This document shows, piece by piece, positions 59,301-64,000 of a DNA stretch of 64,000 nucleotides. The stretch is from contig JAFXTO010000017.1 of NCBI GenBank assembly GCA_017535725.1, positions 1 through 64,000 on the forward strand, written 5' to 3'. Below the pieces are notes generated by a model, which was not told where the DNA came from, did not search any database, and saw only the letters and a list, made by a program, of their open reading frames with translations. Each line of letters starts with the position of its first letter. Position 1 is the first letter of the stretch. The stretch is from Bacteroidaceae bacterium. GTDB taxonomy: Bacteria; Bacteroidota; Bacteroidia; Bacteroidales; Bacteroidaceae. Made by a program: the position numbers and the translations under genes.

Positions 59301-62300
59301 CCTTGTCCCTTGCTGGCATCACCAGTTGCATAGTAAGCGGCCAATCGCCTGTTGCTGTTCAACAGCTGACGGTATATCTCGAAACGGGTCAGGTATTTAT
59401 CTTCTACAGCTAAGGCACAGTTGTATTTATTGTTGGTAATATGGCTTGTTGGCAATTTCTCATAAGCATAGTAGTTGAAGGTGTTCAGACCGCCGTGCAC
59501 GTTATTAATATTCGATCCGCCATAGACGGGTGATTTGTTGGAACCACCAGTGATGTCGCCATAGAACATGCAGTTCATCACCATGGTTCCCTTTCCCGCG
59601 TTTATCATGGCTGCAGTAGTAGCCACAGCATTATAGCCCACAATACCACCCACATCTGTGCCGTTTGTGATATTGGCATAGCTGTAGCAGTTGATGACGC
59701 GCGAAGAGCCATCAAGATAACCTACGATACCGCCGACAAAGTCATCACTGGCGCCGATAGTACCACCGTTGATACCACAGTTGTAGATACGGGTTGCGCC
59801 TGTTGCATAATTGCAAATGGCACCAAGTGCTGTCTTGTCTTCTTTATTTATAGTAACTGTAGAACTGCCACTGCTGACAGAAGCACTCTCGATAATCACA
59901 TTCTTGATGGTAGCGCCATCGGCATACGCAATGAAAGGTGCAGAGACACTGAAACTCTTATCTATCTGACCTTCGATGGTGCCCTTAAAGGGAGATGCCT
60001 TAGTACCGATAGAACCAGAAGCGGTGAAGTCGTTTGCCAGCATATAGTAGCCACCCATGGCACTAATCTCCGACGAATTGTGAACAATCTTAGGCACTGG
60101 GGTGAGCGTAAAGACCTGAGTTACTGAGCCGTTAGGCTTTGCAAGGGTTGCGAACGACTGCATTACCTTGGTATTGTCGAAACGGGGCATCAGGATCATA
60201 TTGCCGTCATCGTCTGCAACAACCATAAAGGTGGCATTGGTGATTTGCATCTTCACCTGGTCGAGACCGATAATGCCATGCTGCTTCTCGTTCAAGTTTT
60301 CCAGAGTGATACCGCTCGATGAACCTGCCCACTTGTTGGTGATGATGGAACTGCTTGTATTGGCAGTGAAATAACGAGTCTCTGTCTTAACACTCTGTAT
60401 CTGTACGTTGTAGGGGTCGAAGCCATTCTGGCCAGCAGCGAAGTATGCGGCTTCGGTCGCTGTCTTGGTCAATTCTCCGTATTCTCCTTCGTATTGATAA
60501 CCCAACTCTTCGTCGATATCGAAGTTGGGCCTCACATACCATTGCATTTCCTCAGGTACATCCGTGACACCCGTTAGGTCCATATTGGTTGAAGATAGCG
60601 ACGTGCCGTCAATCTGTGCATACTTGCCGTCCTGCTTAATCAGGTAGGGGGCCGCCGATGTGGCTCCCTTGGTGGCGGCACCAGCGTATTTGCTGGCATA
60701 ATCGGCTTTCACATCGTAGGTGACATACCAGTCACGTTCCTTACCGTTCACGAGGGCTTGTGTGTCGTAGTTAGGAAGGTTCGGTTCTTGACCAGAAGCG
60801 GTTATATCAGCCCTACCCAACTCGTCTGTGGTGTATTCAGTGCCATCTGAATTCGTAGCATAGTCAGAGACGGTGTACTTATGATAGCCAGGGACCTTGG
60901 TACCAGTCTTCCAATAGTGGTATTTCTCAACCATCGGGCTGCTGTACTTATGAAGCTCGGCATAGCGTGCTGCACGTTCTACTTTCTGCGCATCAGTCAA
61001 AGTAGCAGGATTACCTGAAGGCAGCGGCAGACGGACAATCTCCCAGCCGTGCTGGTCGAGCAGGATGAGCATAGGCTTGATCTCCGTCTCCACGAACTCG
61101 AAATAACCGTCACCCATGCCAATGGTTTGGAAAACGTGCTCTTCTTTCAGAAATTTCTTACTCGTGGTAGGTGTGCCACCTGCGCTTGCGGCATCGTTGT
61201 TATGCATCCAAGGTTGCGAATTGGCCCAGGCCTCATAGACATGCCAAGCAACAGTCTCTAAGGGGGATTCTTTCACGGTCACTGTCTCTAACTCCGTCTT
61301 TTGCGTGGCGCTCAGCGTCACATTACGACCTACCTGTGTCACCTTGGTGGTCAGCTTACCCTGCACCGTGGGGTTGTTCTTCCAATACTGCTCAAAGGAG
61401 TTGACGGTGCGGCGTTCTGTGGTTGTCCCATTGGATATAGCATCCACAGTCACCAACTTCAGGCTTGACAACGATGATCCTAAAATCATATACTCCGTGG
61501 CATCACCGTTGTCGGCTTCTGCACTCTCAGCTCCTCCTGTCACCAAAGGATTATCATTGGTAACACCTGTCACGATGTGAGTGGTTGCTGGGCTTCCATA
61601 GCTAACAGCATAGGTCTTCAGATAGGAGTGGAAATTGCGAGTGTTGTCATCGTCAATCTTATAGTTTGTCTGTGTCTGGTAAGACGAAATCTTCACATGG
61701 TAGGGATCCAGATCGGCAATGGTATTCACACCAGGCGTGAGTTTCTTTGCCGGCTCAATATACCACAGCCAACGTGTACGTTCGCTGGCGCCGCTCGCCA
61801 ACTGGTCTTCCCATTTTTTTGTGCCATAGACATAGAGTCCACCATCGCCATTGCTATATGGGAAGACAGCCTGCCTCTTCTCGGTCATTACTGCATCTGC
61901 CGACTCCTGACAGAATTCATCACCAGCAGCAAACTGAAGCCTATAGGCCGTATTCACTTTATTATCAATGCCGAGGCTGTTGCGACCGTCCAGGTCAAGA
62001 AGCGAATTATCGACATCATAGGTGACGTAGATGACATTGCCATCACCTAAATCTTCAATACCATCGATTCTGTCACCTTCGTCACAGGTATATGTGTCTG
62101 TTCCCTCATTATATGTAGCCGCCTTGTAGAATTTATAGGTACACAGCGGGTTCTGCCACGCTGCTGGCAGCGTGAGACTACCCGTATAATCAATACCACT
62201 TTCAATCTTCTTGTTGGCCTTGTCTATCAGGAAGAATGAGAGCGGGAGTGCAGCAGGGGTCACAATCAGGCTGATGGTCTGGCCTGCGGCATTCTGCAAC

Positions 62301-64000
62301 GTGACGGTGCCTGTTCCGTTTTCACTCACGATATTCTGGGGATCAGAGCCCTTCATGATGAAGGTTTCCGAGGCTCCGAGTGTCAGGTTGGGCGAAGCAT
62401 AGTGTAGGTATTTTTTCGTGTCCACATTCTGTACGAATACCGCATAAGGGTCGTTGCCGCCGAAATACCACATATAAGGCCTTGTGGTCTTGGTCGCAGT
62501 CTTCTTGGCTTCATCGGTCTCCCCTGTTGCAGCTTCCTTATCCACAGGTTCTCCACTATTGTCATCATAAAGGAATTTATAACCACTTTCATCAACCTTG
62601 ACATTAAAGGTTCTAAAGGCCCGCAAATGCAGGAACTTGTCCATCAGATGATCTGTGGTGTAGGTCACATAGATGTCGGCATCGCCTGACGGCGTAGCGG
62701 TGATTTTGTGCTCATTGTCGAGATTGTTGGCATCAAAAACGCCATCCATCGTGTAGAACTGTATAGTCTCATTAGAGATATATGCACTTTGAAGGGCTGT
62801 TGGTATAGAACTATAGCCACTCAATGGTGTCCCTGCTGCCTGTTGGAGGGCCTCACTGCTGATGGCAATCGTATTCGAGCGATTGACGATATGATAGGTG
62901 TACTTTGGCAGTGAAAAGGTTACAACTGCAGATTGCGCAGTGCGATCTGTTGCACTGGCTGCGACAACCTTAATCTGGTTTAATGCCACATCTGGAATGA
63001 ATGGAGCCGTATATTTTAGTGTTGGCGCAGTTGGGTCGTCCCCAACAGCTGGCACCACAGGGTCTTCCCCGTCTAACCTATAATAGATGTCCACACCAGG
63101 CGTAGGACATGTAATCGTAACTGTTCTTGTTCCATCTGTGGCCTGCGTGATGACAGGGTCAAGAGAGAAATGAGTGGGAACAAATGACCAGGCAGACGTA
63201 CCGGTGGCTCTTACCTTCTGCACTCTCAAGGTGGTACCGCTCCTGTCCATGGTGCTGAAGTTATTCAGCGTCTGGTCCCGCACCATCTTAGGAACAATGA
63301 AATAGTAATCCTCCGAGGTTGACCGCGCCCAAGCGAACTGATAGCGCTGGAGCTCATCCCCCGTTCCAAGGTCTGCGCTGGTCTTGAAAGCGGCAGCATT
63401 GTTGCTCGTACTACCACCTGTATAATAGAGATATTTTCCCGTCTGTGCGTTGAGAATGTAATAGTAGGTCAGCCAGTCTGCATCGGTGGCGTCAGCGGCC
63501 TTCTCCAGATACCAATAGGTAGTCTCATCGGCAGACGCTGCTGCAACCATCGTGGCATTATCGTTGTCTGCTGCAGGTGCCTTCACATAGAACTCATCTC
63601 CACTGCAACGCAGCTGATAATGCGTTCGCGAACTGCCATCCGACACCGTGAAAGGCACCATCGTGTTGAGGGCACTCTTTGTGACGAACTTCCATCGGGT
63701 GTTGGCAGATTTAGTATTGTCTACAGAATAATTAGCAGTATTTATAACACCGTTATTGGCATTGTTTGTATTCTTATTGATAAGAATATTCTGCCCGTAC
63801 GGGTATATATTATATGTTCCAGCTGTTGGTGATTCTACTAGCTTAAACTTGAACTTGTTATCGTTGGCATTTGAATAGGTATCCAGATAAACATTGCCGC
63901 TACCGTCACAGCGTAGGTATTTGCTGTTTGCATTGTTGACAATATAATAATACTGTACACCATCCTCCACACCAGCACTCTTGAAATACCATTCCATAGA
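38312..64000 (-). CDS. Giant repetitive surface-type protein (N-terminus outside window)
   Basis: The frame is open for at least 8,562 codons and runs off the right edge. The visible part starts with several carbohydrate-binding-like or trefoil-like segments (YYYIVNNANSKYLRC, YYYILNAQTGKYLYYTGG, FVQNVDTKKYLHYASP). A chitobiase-C-terminal-like fold follows (ITCPTPGVDIYYRLDGEDP, nt ~63150-62990), then GLUG-type repeats (GGIVGYLDGSSRVINCYSYANI, in parts; nt ~59850-59560). The last ~6,500 residues are beta-helix-like repeats around GNVYGGG..G.V.G.T.V.I.GG. The protein ends VKIGDTTP with no visible type-IX sorting domain or LPXTG signal. Function could be adhesion or surface display. Most likely extracellular, but the export signal is beyond the window. 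Confidence 0.9.
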   Translation of the reverse strand, partial: SMEWYFKSAGVEDGVQYYYIVNNANSKYLRCDGSGNVYLDTYSNANDNKFKFKLVESPTAGTYNIYPYGQNILINKNTNNANNGVINTANYSVDNTKSANTRWKFVTKSALNTMVPFTVSDGSSRTHYQLRCSGDEFYVKAPAADNDNATMVAAASADETTYWYLEKAADATDADWLTYYYILNAQTGKYLYYTGGSTSNNAAAFKTSADLGTGDELQRYQFAWARSTSEDYYFIVPKMVRDQTLNNFSTMDRSGTTLRVQKVRATGTSAWSFVPTHFSLDPVITQATDGTRTVTITCPTPGVDIYYRLDGEDPVVPAVGDDPTAPTLKYTAPFIPDVALNQIKVVAASATDRTAQSAVVTFSLPKYTYHIVNRSNTIAISSEALQQAAGTPLSGYSSIPTALQSAYISNETIQFYTMDGVFDANNLDNEHKITATPSGDADIYVTYTTDHLMDKFLHLRAFRTFNVKVDESGYKFLYDDNSGEPVDKEAATGETDEAKKTATKTTRPYMWYFGGNDPYAVFVQNVDTKKYLHYASPNLTLGASETFIMKGSDPQNIVSENGTGTVTLQNAAGQTISLIVTPAALPLSFFLIDKANKKIESGIDYTGSLTLPAAWQNPLCTYKFYKAATYNEGTDTYTCDEGDRIDGIEDLGDGNVIYVTYDVDNSLLDLDGRNSLGIDNKVNTAYRLQFAAGDEFCQESADAVMTEKRQAVFPYSNGDGGLYVYGTKKWEDQLASGASERTRWLWYIEPAKKLTPGVNTIADLDPYHVKISSYQTQTNYKIDDDNTRNFHSYLKTYAVSYGSPATTHIVTGVTNDNPLVTGGAESAEADNGDATEYMILGSSLSSLKLVTVDAISNGTTTERRTVNSFEQYWKNNPTVQGKLTTKVTQVGRNVTLSATQKTELETVTVKESPLETVAWHVYEAWANSQPWMHNNDAASAGGTPTTSKKFLKEEHVFQTIGMGDGYFEFVETEIKPMLILLDQHGWEIVRLPLPSGNPATLTDAQKVERAARYAELHKYSSPMVEKYHYWKTGTKVPGYHKYTVSDYATNSDGTEYTTDELGRADITASGQEPNLPNYDTQALVNGKERDWYVTYDVKADYASKYAGAATKGATSAAPYLIKQDGKYAQIDGTSLSSTNMDLTGVTDVPEEMQWYVRPNFDIDEELGYQYEGEYGELTKTATEAAYFAAGQNGFDPYNVQIQSVKTETRYFTANTSSSIITNKWAGSSSGITLENLNEKQHGIIGLDQVKMQITNATFMVVADDDGNMILMPRFDNTKVMQSFATLAKPNGSVTQVFTLTPVPKIVHNSSEISAMGGYYMLANDFTASGSIGTKASPFKGTIEGQIDKSFSVSAPFIAYADGATIKNVIIESASVSSGSSTVTINKEDKTALGAICNYATGATRIYNCGINGGTIGASDDFVGGIVGYLDGSSRVINCYSYANITNGTDVGGIVGYNAVATTAAMINAGKGTMVMNCMFYGDITGGSNKSPVYGGSNINNVHGGLNTFNYYAYEKLPTSHITNNKYNCALAVEDKYLTRFEIYRQLLNSNRRLAAYYATGDASKGQGKDNEMAKWVLDKTAAPYPILKSQDSYPSIINYDPINTFDAETGENVTRASITNTEENRNKGRKIGDLTVNISVGTGGPTGAAIKAGKSSITLVRTDKDFDDYNFNYDKVQLPYYNEVGTGNYTTDSEGNSKVVTGWKITGMSKDGSAHFDTGDKWGGYNFADRNSTDKDLFGTSGRIFSQGAYFDVPYGVTSITIEPYWGTAAFLADERLDVVYNSGYGAQSVSQLPKTFNNGKINIGGTDQTVHTSMTNALNALSGATVYDNAVVLVGNYHLNTSPSTDGSKKLTIMSIDLDEDNEPDYSLINHHIDRYAVCPIRFDFLNVPGTAQAQKPNGSTNLSNVSIFRTKGWFEITNTTLIYFTQFEYENKGYGKPGDVAGVFNDMQDKPLILLGGVFDQFVSTQNCPVDGHTQYIHVGGNAWFHEFGLGTHSDGAYSTPHPPVSVTGGDYDGFYLTGTYNQDAAVTTDNAECYISGGHFVEAAGASQEAINGDVRWLIYDADIENFFGGGVNAARPITGDVRVDIFNSHVGIYCGGPKFGDMQTGKTVTTNAEGCTFTKFFGGGYGGTSYSRKKYYDNTTPAWSTTLQGHYTTDRGKYFDGATTNSKGGGGTDAQYGKKGPGVATDMDYEFFIWSKGNTGGRFFVKFASFTLATCNDVTSSLKSCHVTENFYGGGSLGKVAGKATSVLDDCTVDGNVFGGGYSATLPKVLVRKAPCFTQTPNINRTSGMFEPATLSGTDVYEWKQVANLPANGADGMATVDGKNYLYTDVDLTALGQVDETDLTIKGNTLVKGKIFEADGSDTGAQTGGVFGGGDESAVNGNTRIDIQATATAAGNGILNVFGGGNTADVGGDAVVMLTGGTVGYAKDASVAKENYSSGDVYGGGKGAGTTVAGNVAVHIGKSFNLDGTDSGRTGTPAIQGSVYGGSALGNVNATKGATYESDPTDIAATDGNKTTAVNIYNGNVNGSVFGGGLGRDDEDPAKDIVAKNFGSTTVTMEGGTVSTAMYGGANVNGVLEKDTKVTITGGTVGPTPLADPIPNAVFGGGFGEPTQVKGSVEVNIGLSGQAGDGATINGHVYGGGALGNTNVNALINPPAEANTDVKLIKGTINGNVFGGGLGRKEKGAQALVLYENVTEYNTAKGTELTAEQFAVLTTEQKTKIPASDAETAVAAIVGGDVKVLLDGAKLKYDGNETPLTGQIFGANNLNGTPKGHVTVHVKKTVNVDSEKDNLKSNSSTPRDDRTTYDVSAVYGGGNQADYIPTDATITLPDPSDDDYATQLEKKNKACAEVIIEGCDKTSIEYVYGGGNAAAVPAADVTILGSYIIDYVFGGGNGKSTPAFSNPGANIGFYNNGATPYGSGKAVTKLVGCHAHYVFGGSNTKGNVRGGTSILMPEIGTTYSSYDCCTVRDIKEIYGAGNEAEQDGSVTLILGCVHNMVNVYGGARKANVKGGIDLVVTSGSFEGVFGGNDQSGTIQGPITLTIEETGCDPLEIDNLYLGGNQAAYSIYGYKNDGTARTKADYDALSAEDKTAEGLPYADPILNVVSCTRIGKTSGSDLGGAFGGGLGAGAIMYGSPTVNINMIPGKYAADVDSDNDGVNDSKAVGTISNVYGGGKLANVDGSTAVNIGTVEKMAHRTSMGAEIPVADRVQTDVQPAIITGNVFGAGKGQATTATDVDVAMVTGNTTIIIEKASITKSVYGGGELSQVSGDTHITVRGGTIGKDREETATPGEYKYYGGAEFGNVYGAGLGSASGVGFGLVKGNTYITIENTVADATWVEAHPTAGKAAGDVLSSPTIYHNIYGGGALACVGTFDLSTDDNKDTYSVPSAGFPVNWTDDKGKATITITGGTIGIDGHNNGMVFGSSRGDIDDPESIQDKLAWVHDTEVTIGTNGSATGPTLHGSLYGGGENGHVYHDASVIMYSGKVGNPAEYYAYRGNVYGAGCGTDKYYSTGEETHDGHGNYYNPNAGIVRGNTSITINGGNIANNVYGAGSMGKVLGSTSVIINTNGAIGVDGLHDDGNVYGAARGELDLLGRNLIPATDVADNYSSVTSTSVTLTKGTVKGSLYGGGKAGVVHGKVEVTLNGGTVNHDVYGGGALAKTNTQYDKDNETKKTYTTTVTMNGAGDGCTILGNLYGGGLGQLGVAGSAGSPAVYTAVANGTTLTDGETYYTSNTGAGEFKSNGTEVADGTNYFTLTTPAVAAVDAVAAVEADVNGPVTVTVSNGKAANVFGCNNLYGAPKQTVAVNIEGTVAVENGSAISRVFGGGNLAAYTGNPTVAVSGGFVNNVYGGGLGSTAVVTGNTSVTISGTSVIRNDVYGGGSQADVTGSVNVIVSGGTITNNVYGGGALANTNTANWDVSKLVKTYEQITKITANETVVTGLYKEVGDTYTLVSTPDAKAEEGAKYYKIFETAWADGKTSASNTTTVTLVGGKIGNAFGGGLGNTETPVFVYGDVSVRVNNSEDKTTYSGTGAAFTREIAQNIVVGGKNYPTVPTTGSIFGANNFNGTPKGNVTVEIWGTKREDGGAHALGDYEVQAVYGGGNMASYLPAADKVTKVIIHGCSDTSIEKVYGGGNSASVPTTDVTIEGAFDIGYAFAGGNGSMPVRNSAGTWLANAGAMIHGNSKIVARGGRIGDLFGGSDAKGDVLGDPQITKGAQEGETAECDLSITRIFGAGNEGNVTGDVNYILSGCGTADAVQFVHGGSYNAHISGNVNMTITSGFYTNVFGGNDARGSIGGNITIDIEETDACKPIIIHNLIGGGNEAAYPGIKADGTEITTPGSITINIKSATRIDNIYGGGLKSDVKGNVKVNINMRKGSMVNTELLRPASYTGDVIPNVHVTEGHTYINDAIGTIGYIFGGGNEGNVIGDAIVNIGTEKSVKILRRDGNGKFIDASNRFVYDNEGKLIYDEVEGQQVARTVSYEDKNDVLGANITGNVYGGGNLADVKGNTYVNICAKESATPGTYEAVAFGVNDVKIGGDVFGGGKGIANSFQCEKAMVGVVDDGATVTGEGESATYTLKEGGTTVNIGHGTIGTFDNSGNLTAGGNVYGGGEVGRVERNTKVTIGFGDGAAANAKSPVIGGYVFGAGQGVPTHGYSGLVRGNSTVTIQGDAKVGHSVYGAGKLASLGRYWIATDDTHGVEIGMPYGLKCGGKSTVVIQGYAEIGPNNMTMPTFDGNVFAGGKGVLPYEGVGPEGAGRYYMNNSGQYLWESYAGDDKETAYLKYIKTLGITETTDVTIAGNAFIKGSVYGGSENGHVRQDTHVMIAGNCQIGNGKGKNVRYTTAQWNGENPSDFTECASWDYGKAATADKKHDPYDKYSNTTGDDGHTFYGNVFGGGSGYFPYKSGKWNPDAGVVGGNTVVDITGGHILTSIYGGNEMTDVKGKCTVNMVGGTLGVPRTLKQIHDHPVTCYLFGAGKGDQRVLFNTWTNVASTNVTVSGGIIYGSVFGGGEDGHVLGDVTMTIGGSTKIGTWGTSYVDGNIFGGGRGFSGDALTAGSVGGNVTVNITGGTMLGSIYGGGRLASVGTFFVNPESPHYGQLQEDFYIESDDLPDGKSVGDAKDTTHGHIKINISGGSIGNGIEGTEEDKGYFDIAHSGNVFGGSMGRIELLDGTTNPIWPELGQSKTSEVNITGNTTHIYRNVYGGGEFGAVRENAYVTIGGTLVGTTPTIDSPSTAPQIDGCVYGSGHGSDKTEPTLVTVHWKGEGMAAWQDLDYVYTPLQWAGLVGGNTTVSVFGGTVGQSVYGGGELASVGIIDYRASKTGTGDDTGVTGYKYLTVKKHDAQDQDKKTLYDFGLSWPYEFTYVANKPNSSAVGGLATVNVAGGTVSQFVYGGGKGQVDFNKGGENDITEQRYTEAFCANVRETQVTIGTKGGSDNPQIRTVYGGGEDGHVEENAKIIINRGTIARSVFGGGKGEGKYMTKLWDPDNATEGQPKASSELTYSWTAGKVYGNTEVIMKGGSVGWFIYGGGNVASVGKGNYSGGADDYSTAGYGETLTGNLWTSTFNPESPESGTNNKDYAWEFQNSGKTTVTIYGGTVGSDGFGDASTNADGIPYGSVFGGSRGRSAASCKRSPRYRYVPNFFLGYTNKSIVNIGGSSSSDIDATGPTIKGSIYGGGQDGHVRNSTEVHIYKGNITGQDVDAAGRSGNVFGAGSGIGTFDTGKKDDSDNPIMAVNNSSGSVTCTSWVEVNGGTIARNVYGGGALASVGPPNTGQGFDEFNTTSKDYPAVKDNPARSHGSKSYSRVDINGGQIDGSVFAASRGPGEAYLASNPTFDTSDGSYDPDKYATVIWSYLYVKDGTIGDNVYGGGEVGRVKQDTEVHLTGGSIAHDAYGGGKGTRTDGATMDGIAADVGGNTTVELNGTTAADGTITVVPSTSKGCSVQKIFGCNDLNGTPKGHAKVHVHATQHKRTSTIGDKYKKFDLVSNYTIDNYSTYTFDGKKLSDLAADAGINTSATPYTTYMGILAGSGTDDATKKAKEQALANLIDLIGESKYDVLAVYGGGDLAKYDPTDAHSDNPTTKAAARTEVIIDGCDLTSIKQVYGGGNAAPVPATSLTINAAYEIDEVFGGGNGKDNYSIQEGENTVWYENPGANVGYDNFRHYVKFGETGYSVGTHGSGSKADPYKAIENSNATNKEYRQAYYMYGEGEAKTDVIGGRIHYAYGGSNERGNISTLAMSVYQNTSDCAVVVDKSYGAGKNAEVDAQTVLSMECTEYTAELFPTSYGSNVNSDVVLNITNGHFGKVFGGNDRAGKINGSITINVQESSCRPIIIGELYGGGYQAGYSIYGYYDSGRTDDNGKTIYLPRTKAQYDSDLKAALDELGANPTENQKKDKLIEKGLYGFPKHDPRINIISATEIGTIYGGGYEALVVGSPYINVNMEPGIITRDYVAKPPTGTGGTMNYEKGPHTINDSYGTYTYEVTNVPSSTVDAELAIGKIGHIYGGGNLADVQGNTSIEIGTGRWIARWDNSGNPIWETENATSGDKFTYRQTAAAVTYTQEECNAYNATLTNALPSEPTTLNATQANTYNATLSGAIASGTELTAEQAEAVNTALGLTGEAAYATDGTAEISAAHAASYNAKLTGAVANDGTGTLTAAKANAYNATLIGALNTNDIKTAAEWAWFDANEHEVTGNKALNARNKATITGNVFGGGKGEAIAEGERAFFCESAMVGIDGDGLIDSNGGTSVTIANGTVKGSVYGGGEIGRVEKNTVVTIGYEDDETNEPTIEGDVFGAGKGVVTHGYSALVRGNSTVTIQGQAKVKGSVYGGGQIASVGRYNVNPNTGLPESLKNEKSGNCTVIVQDNAEIGPNDMTMTKVGGPDNSGHVFGAGQGAMPYIGVDGNAWAGDPWRTTINNAQDFFSTANYGDNKEAKYLTYIESLGLATQTKVTIGDNAFVKGDVFGGAEQGFVQHDTYVTIKDNCQIGNGYVQMADDGTYLGSPYSINRRYTSKEWTDGRLYKDGETNYTSSLPECASWKYESPYAPHDVFADKYESKGGALVATNGYTFYGNVFGGGSGYFPYAAGKWHWKAGEVGGNTVVDIKGGHILTNVYGGNEMTNVDVKCTINMSGGTIGVPRTLGQIAAHPVTCYLFGGGMGDPRVLFNKQTNVQDVEVNISGGWIYGSAFGGGEDGHVLRDVTMNIGVPAKDAVGTEGAEGYEPAVDAYGPKIGTWGTSYVDGNVFGGGRGYAGDAYTAGNVGGSVTMNIYAGEMLGSIYGGGRLGSVGYGLYEATETDKYGTMRPDNYADDGITEVANFKRGYVTMNITGGTIGNTNEFKIPNEANIAEVNTKLSKTLNTDFTKWSPSDWTIWKKYYNVPNTTFDTSNGRVLHTKGGNVYAGGMGRFFKLDGTNPISSYDENGELNTATTPVEWTKLGSVKSTKVTISGDPWIMGDVYGGGEMGSVLGTHKVLDDNGDPIIVDGNNVVTGTEIIITGGTIGTEITGETPVKTTIAVPGTYPASGNSNVLYTYGSVYGGGEGREEHDLSKDKDHGGKVVYDTRVDISGDTKVRASVFGGGEMALVGGDTYVTISGGEIGRAEVKAMDSDNPGYVKFGGAMMGNVYGGGKGNVGHFHTGQVKGNTNITIQNTVADATWVEAHPTAGKAAGDVLSSPTIYHNIYGGGALGSVGTFRLAHEGTEGASDPSYIPSGVPYDWTTGTGTATINITGGTIGITGRDNGMVNGSSRGDISALADPAINNDPYNKVGWVNNTVVNIGTDGAGTYATPLITGNVYGGGENGHNRANSEVNIYSGTVGVVSGYWATIKDGEGNVIDTKTREVDNNRGGVYGAGCGQDTYTYKVGSGESEKKYELYNPWGGAVFGNSKVTVKGGLIARNVYGGGSIASVGTITNASDTTIVDNGGTGLAKHTSETTSFALSWPYKFEYAENTGVATVDIKGGHIGMGSDRVVGLDNGNIYGGSKGDAGNRYIMAHLANVKESYVTVDLPYNDEDPSTLLGSEHYNEDCIEGSVFGGGENGHVMGDTHVTLTNGFVSHSLFGGGRGEGLYKGTLTHVETGDGAVQPKAGTPAKKSDDMDLFDWTAGKVYGNTHLTMVDGRVLNNVLGGGYMASVGVGNYAGGSDDFYSTGYGETIDDVLWTPSKDFDPEKPIVLTGAPGSLNKPVTPADYFLSSGKTYVNLFGGVIGSTALWDELPAGNVFGGSRGKATPNLRESYRYLYCPEWFNGYVNETHVTIGEGKYRCKTKYGEGVGAHAVGEIITGDAFKALSEEDAANWESYGPKIYGSVYGGAQDGRVRRDAFVVVNSGEIGLPYGPSVLKDKNDSYTTNLDDAQWLHRGNVYGAGSGVGKYKFDFNYDGKIDDNVEGIEYYSMPIKEEDYSQHAGCVLRFTTVDILGGIIHRNVYGGGSLASVGPPAVPPTRTETAYKVGTTERDATYASIPAPANPAPGVTTIGQGWWSKNTVNIGGAGAVTIGTPFDTTKGWKYNPVYGGEVYGASRGISGLDANLFSNSVWTQVNVFNGATIMGNVYGGGDSGSVKRDTEVKIGDTTP
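40969..41070 (-). repeat. 102-base direct repeat within the giant gene, copy 1
   Basis: Identical at 100 of 102 bases to 53905-54006. It encodes the segment around ATWVEAHPTAGKAAGDVLSS and IYHNIYGG. The distance between copies is 12,936 bases, exactly 4,312 codons. Confidence 0.9.
43930..44340 (-). repeat. Helical NAYNATL repeat insertion in the giant protein
   Basis: About 135 residues between two VYGGG-type regions lack glycine-rich turns. They repeat NAYNATLTNAL, NTYNATLSGAI, AVNTALGL, ASYNAKLTGAV and NAYNATLIGAL, separated by LTAEQ/LTAAK-type caps. The pattern predicts helices within an otherwise beta-rich protein. Confidence 0.7.
53905..54006 (-). repeat. 102-base direct repeat within the giant gene, copy 2
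   Basis: Second copy of the segment at 40969-41070, differing at two positions. Same orientation and reading frame. Confidence 0.9.

Overview
The window is a chromosomal segment from a Bacteroidota bacterium, most likely a member of the Prevotellaceae (inference). Several genes are preceded by the Bacteroidota-type -7 element TAnnTTTG. Lipoproteins carry SSC or AAC lipoboxes. The gene order ndk / LytM-LysM peptidase / DUF1599 / BT_3928-type DoxX protein / tpiA / SPOR / folE, and the divergent nadK-pdxJ pair, are typical of the phylum.

Layout. Positions 1-2800 hold the start of an unknown gene and a surface lipoprotein with two tandem domains. Positions 2811-15975 are a minus-strand sugar-catabolism cluster: aldo/keto reductase, COG3618 lactonase/amidohydrolase, L-fucose isomerase, L-fucose permease, GH20 beta-N-acetylhexosaminidase, zinc alcohol dehydrogenase, tagaturonate-reductase-type UxaB, altronate-dehydratase-type UxaA and a small lipoprotein. 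It looks built to release, import and oxidise host-glycan or plant sugars such as fucose. Positions 16013-31626 are mostly housekeeping: SPFH protein, ndk, peptidase, tpiA, folE, groESL, nadK, pdxJ, a DJ-1-family protein and ispD, plus an ABC exporter and a BASS-like transporter. Positions 31583-36292 carry a GH127-type arabinofuranosidase and a Cu/Zn-efflux permease fused to an HMA domain. A tRNA-Ser(CGA) and a DIP1984-family gene follow. From 38312 to the right edge runs one open reading frame of more than 8,560 codons on the minus strand, encoding a giant repetitive (VYGGG-repeat) probable surface protein whose N-terminus lies outside the window.

The most unusual feature is a family of GC-rich palindromic elements with ends of the type GACTCTCCCCCCGCCC...GGGCGGGGGGAGAGTC. 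They are scattered through the sugar cluster and the region to 32 kb. Two copies (6909-7397 and 11486-11970) enclose a small DUF559 (Vsr-like, PD-(D/E)XK) endonuclease gene. The others are short, without that gene. Short copies lie in frame inside conserved enzymes (three in uxaA, one in the GH127 gene). Others sit exactly between two operon genes, where the element supplies the start codon and about 20 N-terminal codons of the downstream gene (uxaB, fucP, fucI, lactonase). A related GACCCACCCC-type family does the same for ispD and the ABC transporter. The pattern suggests a nuclease-associated REP-like or homing-like element that is shaped to be tolerated inside coding operons. Further palindromic and tandem-repeat insertions enlarge IspD, the ABC transporter and the Cu/Zn permease.
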